From an uncultured Christensenella sp. (GTDB taxonomy: Bacteria > Bacillota > Clostridia > Christensenellales > UBA3700), in NCBI GenBank assembly GCA_949287655.1, contig CASEHD010000015.1, positions 1-64,000 on the forward strand: a stretch of 64,000 nucleotides of DNA. Reading direction: 5' to 3'. The translations under genes and the position numbers were made by a program. This document shows positions 30,285-37,549 of this stretch, piece by piece. Within the stretch, counting starts at the first letter, position 1; every line of letters begins with the position of its first letter. Below the pieces are notes generated by a model. The model was not told the origin of the DNA, searched no databases, and was given only the letters and a program-made list of their open reading frames with translations.

Positions 30285-33104
30285 ATGAGAGAAGACATTT
30301 TCGTAAAAGGCGCAAGGGTGCACAACCTTAAAAATATCGACGTGACGATACCCAGAAACAAGCTTGTGGTATTTACGGGACTAAGCGGTTCCGGTAAATC
30401 GTCGCTTGCGTTCGACACGATTTTCGCGGAAGGACAGAGAAGGTATATGGAAAGCCTGTCTTCGTACGCGAGGCAATTTCTGGGGCAGATGGACAAACCC
30501 GACGTCGACCGGATAGACGGACTTTCGCCGGCGATATCCATAGATCAGAAGACGACGTCCAATAATCCGCGTTCGACGGTCGGAACTGTCACCGAGATAT
30601 ACGACTATTTAAGGTTGCTTTACGCCAGAATAGGCGAGGTGCATTGCCCCAAGTGCGGGAAAAAGATAGAGCAGCAGTCCGTCGATCAGATAGCGGACAG
30701 GGTGATGACCGCGCCGGCAGGAGCCAAGATGCGCGTTATCGCGCCCGTCGTAAGAGGAAGAAAGGGTGAGTTTTCAAAGCAGCTCGAACAGTACAAAAAG
30801 AGCGGATATATGCGCGTCATCGTCGACGGCAGCGACTATACGCTGGACGAAGATATCAACCTCGAAAAAAACATAAAGCACGAGATAGGCGTCGTCGTGG
30901 ACAGACTGGTGATGAAAGAGGACATCTCGCGCCGTCTTACCGACAGCCTCGAAGCCGCGCTGAAGCTTGCGGACGGACTTGTAGAGGTCGAAACGGATGG
31001 CAAAAAAACGTTGTATTCGACGCTTTACGCGTGCCCCGACTGCGATATAAGCATAGAGGAGCTGACTCCCAGGCTGTTCAGCTTCAATTCGCCGTTCGGC
31101 GCGTGCCCTAAATGTTCGGGACTCGGATTCACTTCGAGGATAGACCCGCTCAAGATAATCAAACCCGACAAATCGGTCAACGAAGGCGCGCTGGACGCGT
31201 CGGGCTGGTATATCATGGATTCTTGCAAGGTAAACCGTCAGGCGTTGGTTTCGCTGGCGAAAAAGTACGGTTTCAGTCTGGACGCTCCGTATAAGGATCT
31301 TCCCGACAAGATAAAGGATATCCTGCTTTACGGCGACGGGTCGGACATCGAGGTCACATACGACAGCGCGACGTTCCACGGCGTATTCAAGAGGAAATTC
31401 GAGGGCGTTGTAAATAACCTGCAAAGAAGGTATAACGAAACGTCGTCCGTCAACGTAAAAGCCGACCTTGAAAGATATATGACACAGGTGCCGTGCGACG
31501 TATGCCACGGAAAGAGGCTCAAAAAAGAGGCTCTCGCGGTCACGGTCGGCGGCATGAATATCGCTGATCTCTGCGACCTTTCGATAGATAAGTGTCTTGA
31601 ATTTTTCGCGGGGCTCAAGCTTTCGCAGAAGGAAGCGACGATAGCCGCGCAGATACTCAAAGAGATAAACGCAAGGCTCGGTTTCCTGAAAAACGTGGGG
31701 CTGGGGTATCTTACGCTTTCACGCGCAGCGGGCACACTTTCGGGCGGCGAAGCGCAGAGAATAAGACTGGCGACCCAGATAGGCAGCGGACTTATGGGCG
31801 TCCTGTATATCCTCGACGAGCCCAGCATAGGCTTGCATCAGAGGGATAACTCAAAGCTTCTCGACACTCTTACGAGACTGCGCGACCTGGGCAACACCCT
31901 TATCGTCGTAGAGCACGACGAAGAGACGATGGAAAAGGCGGACTATATCGTCGATATCGGTCCGGGCGCGGGCGTGCACGGCGGCGAAGTCGTCGTATGC
32001 GGCGCTCCCGACGAGGTGAAGGCGTGCGAAAAGTCGATAACGGGCGCGTACCTTGCGGGCAGAGAGAAGATAGAGGTTCCCGCAGTAAGAAGCGCGGGCA
32101 ACGGCAAGAGCGTCGTGATACGCGGCGCGAGAAAGAACAACTTAAAGGGCATTACCGTAAGTATCCCTCTCGGTAAATTCGTCGCGGTGACCGGCGTGTC
32201 GGGCAGCGGCAAAAGCAGTCTTATCAACGAGATACTTTACCCGGTGCTCGCGGCTAAACTGAACGGCGCGAGAGAGGAGTATTCGGAATGCGACGGCATA
32301 GACGGCATTGAAAACCTCGACAAGGTGATACAGATAGACCAGAGTCCGATAGGAAGAACGCCGCGCTCCAATCCGGCTACTTACACCGGCGTTTTCACGA
32401 ATATAAGAGAGCTTTTCGCAAAGACTCCGGAAGCGCAGGCGAGAGGTTACAAGTCCGGGCGTTTCAGTTTCAACGTGAGCGGCGGCAGATGCGAAAACTG
32501 TCAGGGCGACGGTATCATCAAGATTGAGATGCACTTTTTGTCAGACGTTTACGTGCCATGCGAGGTCTGCGGAGGCAAGAGATACAACCGCGAAACGTTG
32601 CAGGTCAAATACAAGGGCAAGAGCATTTACGACGTGCTGGAGATGACGGTCGGCGAAGCGTGCGAGTTCTTCAGAAACATACCGCAGATATACAATAAGA
32701 TAAAGACTCTGGACGACGTGGGACTTGCTTATATAAAACTCGGTCAGCCCGCGACGACGCTTTCGGGCGGCGAGGCGCAGAGAGTAAAACTGGCGACTGA
32801 GCTTTCAAAGCGCAGTACGGGCAAGACTATCTATATCCTTGACGAGCCTACGACGGGTCTGCACAGCGCGGACGTCAAGAAACTCATCGCGATATTGCAG
32901 CGCTTTGTTGAAAACGGCAACACGGTCGTCGTGATCGAGCATAATCTCGACGTGATAAAGGTCGCGGATCACATAATCGACCTGGGACCTGAGGGCGGCG
33001 ACGGCGGCGGCACGGTCATCGCGGAAGGTACGCCCGAAGAGGTCGCGAACAATCCCGTAAGCTTTACCGGGCAGTATCTGAGGTCAAAGCTGGGAATGAA
33101 ATAA
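30285..33104 (+). CDS. uvrA: Excinuclease ABC subunit A
   Basis: The DNA-damage sensor of nucleotide excision repair, 939 residues and full length. Two ABC ATPase modules are visible: the first with [18 protein letters not shown] and [17 protein letters not shown], the second with [18 protein letters not shown] and [17 protein letters not shown]. Zinc-binding clusters are [22 protein letters not shown]…CPKCSG and CENCQGDG…CEVCGG. The uvrB–uvrA order is common in Firmicutes; no uvrC is in the window. No clear terminator directly follows; a separate promoter starts 30 bases on. Confidence 0.98.
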   Translation: MREDIFVKGARVHNLKNIDVTIPRNKLVVFTGLSGSGKSSLAFDTIFAEGQRRYMESLSSYARQFLGQMDKPDVDRIDGLSPAISIDQKTTSNNPRSTVGTVTEIYDYLRLLYARIGEVHCPKCGKKIEQQSVDQIADRVMTAPAGAKMRVIAPVVRGRKGEFSKQLEQYKKSGYMRVIVDGSDYTLDEDINLEKNIKHEIGVVVDRLVMKEDISRRLTDSLEAALKLADGLVEVETDGKKTLYSTLYACPDCDISIEELTPRLFSFNSPFGACPKCSGLGFTSRIDPLKIIKPDKSVNEGALDASGWYIMDSCKVNRQALVSLAKKYGFSLDAPYKDLPDKIKDILLYGDGSDIEVTYDSATFHGVFKRKFEGVVNNLQRRYNETSSVNVKADLERYMTQVPCDVCHGKRLKKEALAVTVGGMNIADLCDLSIDKCLEFFAGLKLSQKEATIAAQILKEINARLGFLKNVGLGYLTLSRAAGTLSGGEAQRIRLATQIGSGLMGVLYILDEPSIGLHQRDNSKLLDTLTRLRDLGNTLIVVEHDEETMEKADYIVDIGPGAGVHGGEVVVCGAPDEVKACEKSITGAYLAGREKIEVPAVRSAGNGKSVVIRGARKNNLKGITVSIPLGKFVAVTGVSGSGKSSLINEILYPVLAAKLNGAREEYSECDGIDGIENLDKVIQIDQSPIGRTPRSNPATYTGVFTNIRELFAKTPEAQARGYKSGRFSFNVSGGRCENCQGDGIIKIEMHFLSDVYVPCEVCGGKRYNRETLQVKYKGKSIYDVLEMTVGEACEFFRNIPQIYNKIKTLDDVGLAYIKLGQPATTLSGGEAQRVKLATELSKRSTGKTIYILDEPTTGLHSADVKKLIAILQRFVENGNTVVVIEHNLDVIKVADHIIDLGPEGGDGGGTVIAEGTPEEVANNPVSFTGQYLRSKLGMK

Positions 33105-33134
33105 ACGGGAATACCGCGAGGCTGTGAAAAAAGA

Positions 33135-33163
33135 TTGACATATTGCGGACTGGCGGTTATAAT
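33135..33163 (+). promoter_or_regulatory. Consensus promoter of the orphan RNA after uvrA
   Basis: TTGACA at 33135–33140, a 17-bp spacer and TATAAT at 33158–33163, an exact sigma-A consensus. Predicted start near 33170. Confidence 0.85.
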
Positions 33164-33169
33164 ATGGAC

Positions 33170-33283
33170 ACAGTGTTGAGAACAAACCTGATTCCGGCAC
33201 CGCCACGGCAGCGGCAGCAAGGCTGAACAGGCAGCCCGAAACAGACACTTAAAGGTCACCGATACCGGTGACCTTGTTTTTTT
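33170..33283 (+). ncRNA. Candidate small non-coding RNA, about 114 nt
   Basis: A stand-alone unit with a perfect promoter and a strong terminator and no gene downstream on this strand. The body can fold as nested stems: AGTGT (33172–33176) with ACACT (33245–33249), CCTG (33187–33190) with CAGG (33228–33231), and CCGC (33200–33203) with GCGG (33211–33214). I compared it by eye with SRP RNA, 6S, tmRNA and common riboswitches and found no match. A 20-codon ORF (33164–33226, start MDTVLRTN) overlaps it, but its ATG abuts the -10 box upstream of the expected start of transcription and has no SD, so coding is unlikely. Confidence 0.6.
33252..33283 (+). terminator. Terminator of the orphan RNA
   Basis: A perfect 10-bp stem AAGGTCACCG/CGGTGACCTT with a 4-nt loop and a T7 tract at 33277–33283. 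Confidence 0.92.
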
Positions 33284-33367
33284 GTGTTTCCGAAAATTAT
33301 TGTATTTCAGATAAAACTCTTAAATTTAAAAGTATATTGCGAGGTTAAGAGGCACGTTTTACGTCGT

Positions 33368-33748
33368 TTAAAGCACGTTTTTCCATTTGTAGGAGAGAAG
33401 GTTGCGTGAGTTTTCAGCCATCGCGATCAGCACTTCGCAACGCGTTATCGAATCGTCGTACATTTTTGCGATCTGCGAGCCTTTGAGTTCGCCTATCTCT
33501 TTTGCGATGTCTTTTATATCGGTGTTCGGGCACGCGAATTCGAGAAGGTCGCGTTCTTTGCGCCAGTCGCGCTCAACGTGCTCCGTCTTTTCGTAGGCGC
33601 CCTCATAATCGCCGCTTAAAAGAAGGTTTTGTATCTCCTCGCAGTCGGCGCAAAGGTCATTGAAAGCGTTGTTTATAAAGATCTGTTCGCCCACTCCCAG
33701 AGAGACTATCGTGACAAGCAGCAATGCGGAAAGCACTATCTTATACAT
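33368..33748 (-). CDS. DUF4363 family protein
   Basis: A 126-residue protein with an N-terminal signal-anchor helix (YKIVLSALLLVTIVSLGVG) and a helical extracytoplasmic part rich in Glu and Arg (EKTEHVERDWRKERDLLEFA). This pattern and length fit DUF4363, a small family found in Clostridia and Bacilli. It overlaps the upstream DUF421 gene by 8 bases on the same strand; the two families commonly occur together, so they probably act as a pair at the membrane. Function unknown. Confidence 0.82.
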   Translation of the reverse strand: MYKIVLSALLLVTIVSLGVGEQIFINNAFNDLCADCEEIQNLLLSGDYEGAYEKTEHVERDWRKERDLLEFACPNTDIKDIAKEIGELKGSQIAKMYDDSITRCEVLIAMAENSRNLLSYKWKNVL

Positions 33749-34421
33749 CGAAAAGCTCCTTTGCGCTTCCCGTTTCGCAGGCGCCGTTTATAGGCTGAAG
33801 ATAAAAATCCCCGTCCTTTTCCGCGGTCAGAAGAAGCACGTCTTTTGTCCTTAAATTTTTCTTTTTCAGCAGGGCGGCCACGTTTTGTTCGTTTGCGCCC
33901 GACTTCAATATATTCGCGCTCATCGTCTTTCCTTCGCAAATTATCATGAACGGCAGCTTTGTCTGAGGCTGACCGTTCTGCTCTTTCTTGACTATCGAAA
34001 TGTCGCCGTTTGTCTCCGCTATTGCGTATTGCACCTCGGCGGGAGAGAAACACCCGTTGCCGCGCAGCGCTTCCATAAGATCGCTTATCGTCATGTCCAG
34101 GCGGGATATCGCCTTGTAGTCTATTCCATGCGGGGTCATCACGACGACGGGCTTGCCGTTGACGAGGTTGCGTATCTTAATCGAGTGTTTGACCGCTTTC
34201 GTGAATACGAATTCTATGATAAACAGCGTGAATATCGGCACTAAGCCGTACAGCACGGGCACCTGTGTGTCCGACATCGGAATGCAGGCGAGCTCCGCGA
34301 CGATAAGCGTTATCGCGAACTCGAAAGGTTGCAGTTCGCCCAGCTGTTTTTTGCCCATCAGCCGCATGGCTATCAGCAGAAAGACGTATATGATTATCGC
34401 GCGTGTGAATACGGTAAGCAT
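33741..34421 (-). CDS. DUF421 (YetF/YcaP-type) membrane protein
   Basis: A 226-residue protein with three N-terminal helices (FTRAIIIYVFLLIAMRLMGK, LIVAELACIPM, LVPIFTLFIIEFVF) and a cytosolic alpha/beta domain (LVNGKPVVVMTPHGIDYKAI; MTISDLMEALRGNGCFSPAE). The motif MGKKQLGELQPFEFAITLIV is characteristic of DUF421. Members are linked to the cell envelope and, in Bacilli, to spore properties, with no defined reaction. It is the first gene of a two-gene minus-strand unit with the DUF4363 gene and is divergent from the folT locus. Confidence 0.9.
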   Translation of the reverse strand: MLTVFTRAIIIYVFLLIAMRLMGKKQLGELQPFEFAITLIVAELACIPMSDTQVPVLYGLVPIFTLFIIEFVFTKAVKHSIKIRNLVNGKPVVVMTPHGIDYKAISRLDMTISDLMEALRGNGCFSPAEVQYAIAETNGDISIVKKEQNGQPQTKLPFMIICEGKTMSANILKSGANEQNVAALLKKKNLRTKDVLLLTAEKDGDFYLQPINGACETGSAKELFDV

Positions 34422-34513
34422 ATCTTTAGTCTGCGTTTAAAGCGTGAATTTATGCCTTGCGGGAAAGACGCGTGATAAAAACGGATAAATTTTATATATC
34501 GTGCGCTAAAAGG

Positions 34514-34542
34514 ATGACTTTATCCGCGGCAGGTGCTATAAT
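34514..34542 (+). promoter_or_regulatory. Promoter of the THF riboswitch–folT transcript
   Basis: ATGACT at 34514–34519, a 17-bp spacer and TATAAT at 34537–34542. Predicted start near 34549, at the 5' edge of the riboswitch. The -35 box is weak. Confidence 0.6.
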
Positions 34543-34546
34543 CTTT

Positions 34547-34645
34547 ACAGCAGAGTAAGCATAACGCGTTAAGTGTTGAAGGATGGGATGTCGCCTTCAA
34601 ACGAAAAGCCTCTCGCGGCTTGCGGTGTTGTGTTGCGTCCGCTGT
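34547..34645 (+). promoter_or_regulatory. Tetrahydrofolate (THF, class I) riboswitch
   Basis: Closely matches the known THF aptamer in order and conserved blocks: AGAGTA near the 5' side, CGCGTTAAGTG, GGATGGGATGTCGCC, CGAAAAGC, GCTTGCGGTG and GCGTCCGCT at the 3' side. P1 is formed by ACAGC (34547–34551) and GCTGT (34641–34645). THF riboswitches in Firmicutes normally control folT or folate synthesis genes, in line with the folT remnant downstream. A downstream stretch CTCTGCTGT (34680–34688) is complementary to the whole 5' arm ACAGCAGAG, a possible alternative pairing close to the SD at 34700–34706. Confidence 0.9.
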
Positions 34646-34714
34646 AAAATATTATACCAGTAAAATTTTATTGCAACGGCTCTGCTGTATCACTATTTTA
34701 AGGAGGACTGCGCT

Positions 34715-35418
34715 ATGAGAAGCAGGACACAGAAAATAGCTGATATGGCAATTTTTATCAGTCGTTCGGCACTTATCTCGGCAGGATAAGTCTTGTTTAT
34801 CTTTTTTGTTATCTTTCGGGATTCATACTGGGACCGTGGCAAGGGTTTGCAGCCGCGTTTATTGCCGATCTTATCCCGGGAGTCTTTTTTCCGACCGGAC
34901 CTTATTCGGTTATGATATCGGTCAGCAACGGCATGATGGCGCTTATCGCCGGATGTTACGGCAGGTACACTAACCTCAAGGTGATATATAAACTTCTCGC
35001 GACCGTCGCGACCTCGTTCGTCTTATGTACGCTGACGCTTACCGTAATAGGAGAGGTCAACAGCGTGCTGATAATCCCTGTCGGAGAATATCAGGCGGCG
35101 AGTCTTTACAGCTTATATCCGTACACTCTCGCCAAAGTGATAATCGGCGAAGGATTGGGCGTAAAGGAGCCGTATTTCCAGATGGTGCTGGCTAAGGCAA
35201 TACAGCAACCGCTGTGGATAGTCTTGAATTCAATCGTCACTTACGTGATATACGTAAGGCTGCAGCCGATACTTACGCGCGGCGGCTACGTGGCTGCGGA
35301 AGAGCGCAAGAACGCGCAGGGCAACTGCCGTTCCCATTATGACGGCGTAGTGATTGCAGGCATGCCGGCGGCGGGGAATCAGCCTTCACGCTACGACGGC
35401 GTGGTGTTTGGAAAATAA
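34715..35418 (+). pseudogene. folT: folT, folate ECF transporter S component, disrupted near the 5' end
   Basis: The ATG at 34715 with SD AAGGAGG starts a frame (MRSRTQKIADMAIF) that ends at TAA 34787–34789. The real transporter sequence continues in another frame: from about 34744 onward it reads FGTYLGRISLVYLF, FILGPWQGFAAAFIADLIPG, VFFPTGPYSVMISVSNGMM, as in FolT. The lesion therefore lies between about 34744 and 34786, and around ten residues of helix 1 seem missing as well, so a small deletion is likely. The open part (34912–35418 as an intact frame) ends with two similar motifs, SHYDGVV and SRYDGVV. Sequencing error is the alternative explanation. Confidence 0.75.
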
Positions 35419-35486
35419 GACGTAGGGAAAGTTGTTTTTTTGCGCTGAAAAAATGCGGACTTTACGCATAAAGTCGATATGATACA

Positions 35487-35516
35487 GGTCTCCTGTCAGG
35501 TTCGGAGACCTTTTTT
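35487..35516 (+). terminator. Terminator of the folT transcript
   Basis: Stem GGTCTCC/GGAGACC (35487–35493 and 35504–35510) followed by T6. It overlaps the last codons of the convergent flippase gene. Confidence 0.85.
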
Positions 35517-37016
35517 CGTTCTCTTTTTTTCGGCAAGAAAAGAGAGGTCGCTTTTACTTATCGCGCCGCTGAAAAAGAGGTAGGCGGCGTAAGCGGGAAT
35601 AAGGACGGCGAGGACGGCAGCGACTGCGGCTGCGTCGCCGGCAAGGCTTGAAATAAGCGAGCATAGCGGCGACAGAGAGAGCGCGGCTACCGCGCTGAAC
35701 GCGTATGCGAAAAGCACGTGCATAAGCTGCTTTTTATCAGGGCTGACGTGCTTTTTCAGATTGTAAAGATTTATTGCGAGCGTCACCGAGTGCGACAGGA
35801 TAAGCGCGAGAAAATACGCATAGACGCCGATAAACCAGACCGTCGAAAATAAAGTCGCGATCAATACCGCGAGACCCGCCATGTGGCTGGCGAAAGTCAG
35901 GGTCTCTTTTCCCAGAGAGTTGAGCGCGGAAGCGCAAAGACCGTTCGCGCCCATCGGCAATATCGCCGCAGAAGCGACGCAGATGTAAAGCCCGACTGCG
36001 TTGTCATCGTATAGCAGTCTTCCGAGAGCAACTCCGGAAGCCGCGAAAAGAGCAAAGAAAAAGCCGCTTACGAGGCAGGAATATTTTATCGAGAGAGACA
36101 GCGCAAAGCCTATTTTTTCCCGTCCGTTTTTAGCGTTGAGAGAGGCGAATTCAGGGATCACAACGACGGCGAGAGAGCCGGTTATCGCGGCGGGAGCGAA
36201 CAATAAAGGCATCACCATGCCGGTTGCCCGTCCGAGTTCCGCCGTCGCTTCTCCTGTCGTGAGTCCCGCCGCTTTGCACAATAAGACGGGAAGGGAGAGC
36301 GATACCAGCGTGGAAATAAGGCTTCCGCTCAGTCTTGTCGCGGTAAGCGGCGCAGAGCTTTTTACGACGTCTTCAAACCCCTGCGGCTTTCTGATTTTTC
36401 CGCCGCATATAAAATATAGGACGATAAGCATAAGCGCAACCGTCACGTCGCTCGCGACCATAGCGTAGGCGTACGCCTGCGTATAGTTTATGAAAGTAAG
36501 CGTGCCGGACAGAAGTATCACCGAAAAAAGTATCTTTGTAACCTCGTCGGTAAGCTCCGTTGCCGCGTAAACTCCGTAATTCTTGTTGCCCCAGAACCAG
36601 CCCCTGAAACACGAATACAGCGCCGCCGTTGAGAGAAGGGGGAGCATAATATAGAATATCGGCACGCATCTTTCGTCGCTGAAAAGAAGGTCTGCAAGGG
36701 GCGGAAACGCGATAAATACCGCAGAAGCCGCCAGCGCGAAAGCGGCTGAAAGAGTAAGCGCCGCGAACAGCGCGGAATCGCTTTTAGCGCGGCTTCCCAG
36801 CGCGGCGTTTTCCGCGACAGTACGCGAAAGGGTCACGGGTATGCCGCTCGAACTCACGCAGGCGAGAGTCGCGACAACGGACATGGCTAGTTGATATACG
36901 CCCAGTATCTCCGCGCCCAGAGTACGCGAAAGATAGATCTTGAATACAAAAGAAAGCAGCCTCGTGACGACCGCCGCAGCCGTTACAAGCGCGAAAGATG
37001 CGAATATTTTTTTCAT
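35496..37016 (-). CDS. SpoVB-like polysaccharide/lipid flippase (MVF/MOP superfamily)
   Basis: A 506-residue protein with about 14 predicted membrane helices. It belongs to the oligosaccharide flippase group that includes Bacillus SpoVB and YtgP: signatures include TRLLSFVFKIYLSRTLGAE, YQLAMSVVATLACVSSSGIPV and ATRLSGSLISTLVSLSLPVL. Such proteins move lipid-linked cell-wall or polysaccharide precursors across the membrane; SpoVB acts in spore cortex formation. The precise substrate here is not deducible. Its 3' end overlaps the folT terminator. No SD stands out next to the ATG. Confidence 0.85.
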   Translation of the reverse strand: MKKIFASFALVTAAAVVTRLLSFVFKIYLSRTLGAEILGVYQLAMSVVATLACVSSSGIPVTLSRTVAENAALGSRAKSDSALFAALTLSAAFALAASAVFIAFPPLADLLFSDERCVPIFYIMLPLLSTAALYSCFRGWFWGNKNYGVYAATELTDEVTKILFSVILLSGTLTFINYTQAYAYAMVASDVTVALMLIVLYFICGGKIRKPQGFEDVVKSSAPLTATRLSGSLISTLVSLSLPVLLCKAAGLTTGEATAELGRATGMVMPLLFAPAAITGSLAVVVIPEFASLNAKNGREKIGFALSLSIKYSCLVSGFFFALFAASGVALGRLLYDDNAVGLYICVASAAILPMGANGLCASALNSLGKETLTFASHMAGLAVLIATLFSTVWFIGVYAYFLALILSHSVTLAINLYNLKKHVSPDKKQLMHVLFAYAFSAVAALSLSPLCSLISSLAGDAAAVAAVLAVLIPAYAAYLFFSGAISKSDLSFLAEKKRTKKGLRT

Positions 37017-37078
37017 ACTATATGATATTACGCGGCATTTCGCAATATTTTATTAAAGGGAAAAACGAGGAGGTAATT

Positions 37079-37369
37079 ATGAAAACGGTATTGTATACGG
37101 TAAAAGATGGCGACAGCCTCGCCTCTGTCGCGGAAAAATTCCATACGTCTTGCGCGGAGATAATCGAGAGAAACCGTTTAAGCGGCGAACCTTTTGAAGG
37201 AATGAAACTCATAGTCGAAGAGAGGGAGGCGTTCGGCTACACGGTGCGCCCGTTCGAAACGGTCGAAAGCATAGCGGCGAAATTCGGGAAGAGCGTTGAA
37301 GATCTGAAGAAGCTGAACGGCGCTTCCGCAGTTTTTGTCGGGCAGCGCATACTGGTGCCGTCCGACTGA
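37079..37369 (+). CDS. Double LysM domain protein without signal peptide
   Basis: A 96-residue protein made of two LysM peptidoglycan-binding units: YTVKDGDSLASVAEKFHTSC (about residues 6–47) and YTVRPFETVESIAAKFGKSV (about 53–95). The start follows the SD AGGAGGT; a longer frame upstream has no such support. With no signal peptide it is either cytoplasmic, a spore-coat type protein or released in the mother cell, as seen for LysM coat proteins of spore formers. The gene is divergent from the SpoVB-like flippase, which makes a spore role attractive but unproven. Confidence 0.88.
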   Translation: MKTVLYTVKDGDSLASVAEKFHTSCAEIIERNRLSGEPFEGMKLIVEEREAFGYTVRPFETVESIAAKFGKSVEDLKKLNGASAVFVGQRILVPSD

Positions 37370-37385
37370 CAAGTCCTGATAAAAC

Positions 37386-37417
37386 AGGCGTTTTCGCGCA
37401 GACGCCTTTTTATTTTC
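37386..37417 (+). terminator. Terminator of the LysM gene
   Basis: Stem AGGCGT/ACGCCT with a loop of about 10 nt and a T-rich tail, starting 17 bases after the stop. Confidence 0.75.
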
Positions 37418-37495
37418 TTACGGCAAAAAAGACGAATGCCGGCAAACCGCTAAAATAAGGCGGGGGAAAAACAAAAACGTCTGTATAATACGGGG

Positions 37496-37529
37496 CAAAA
37501 ATAAAGACGGGAGCTTTCGCGCCCGTCTT
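37496..37529 (-). terminator. Terminator of the 1279-residue protein gene
   Basis: Stem AAGACGGG/CCCGTCTT (37504–37511 and 37522–37529). On the minus strand it is followed by TATTTTT; on the plus strand a T6 run also follows, so it may act both ways. Confidence 0.85.
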
Positions 37530-37549
37530 CTTTTTTAAGTTAAAGGATA

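Noticed and set aside
33164-33226. 20-codon ORF inside the orphan RNA
   Set aside because: Its ATG directly follows the -10 box, upstream of the expected transcription start, and there is no SD; RNA folding explains the region better.
33170-33283. Signal recognition particle RNA
   Set aside because: Similar size, but the GGAA tetraloop and the conserved internal loops of domain IV are missing.
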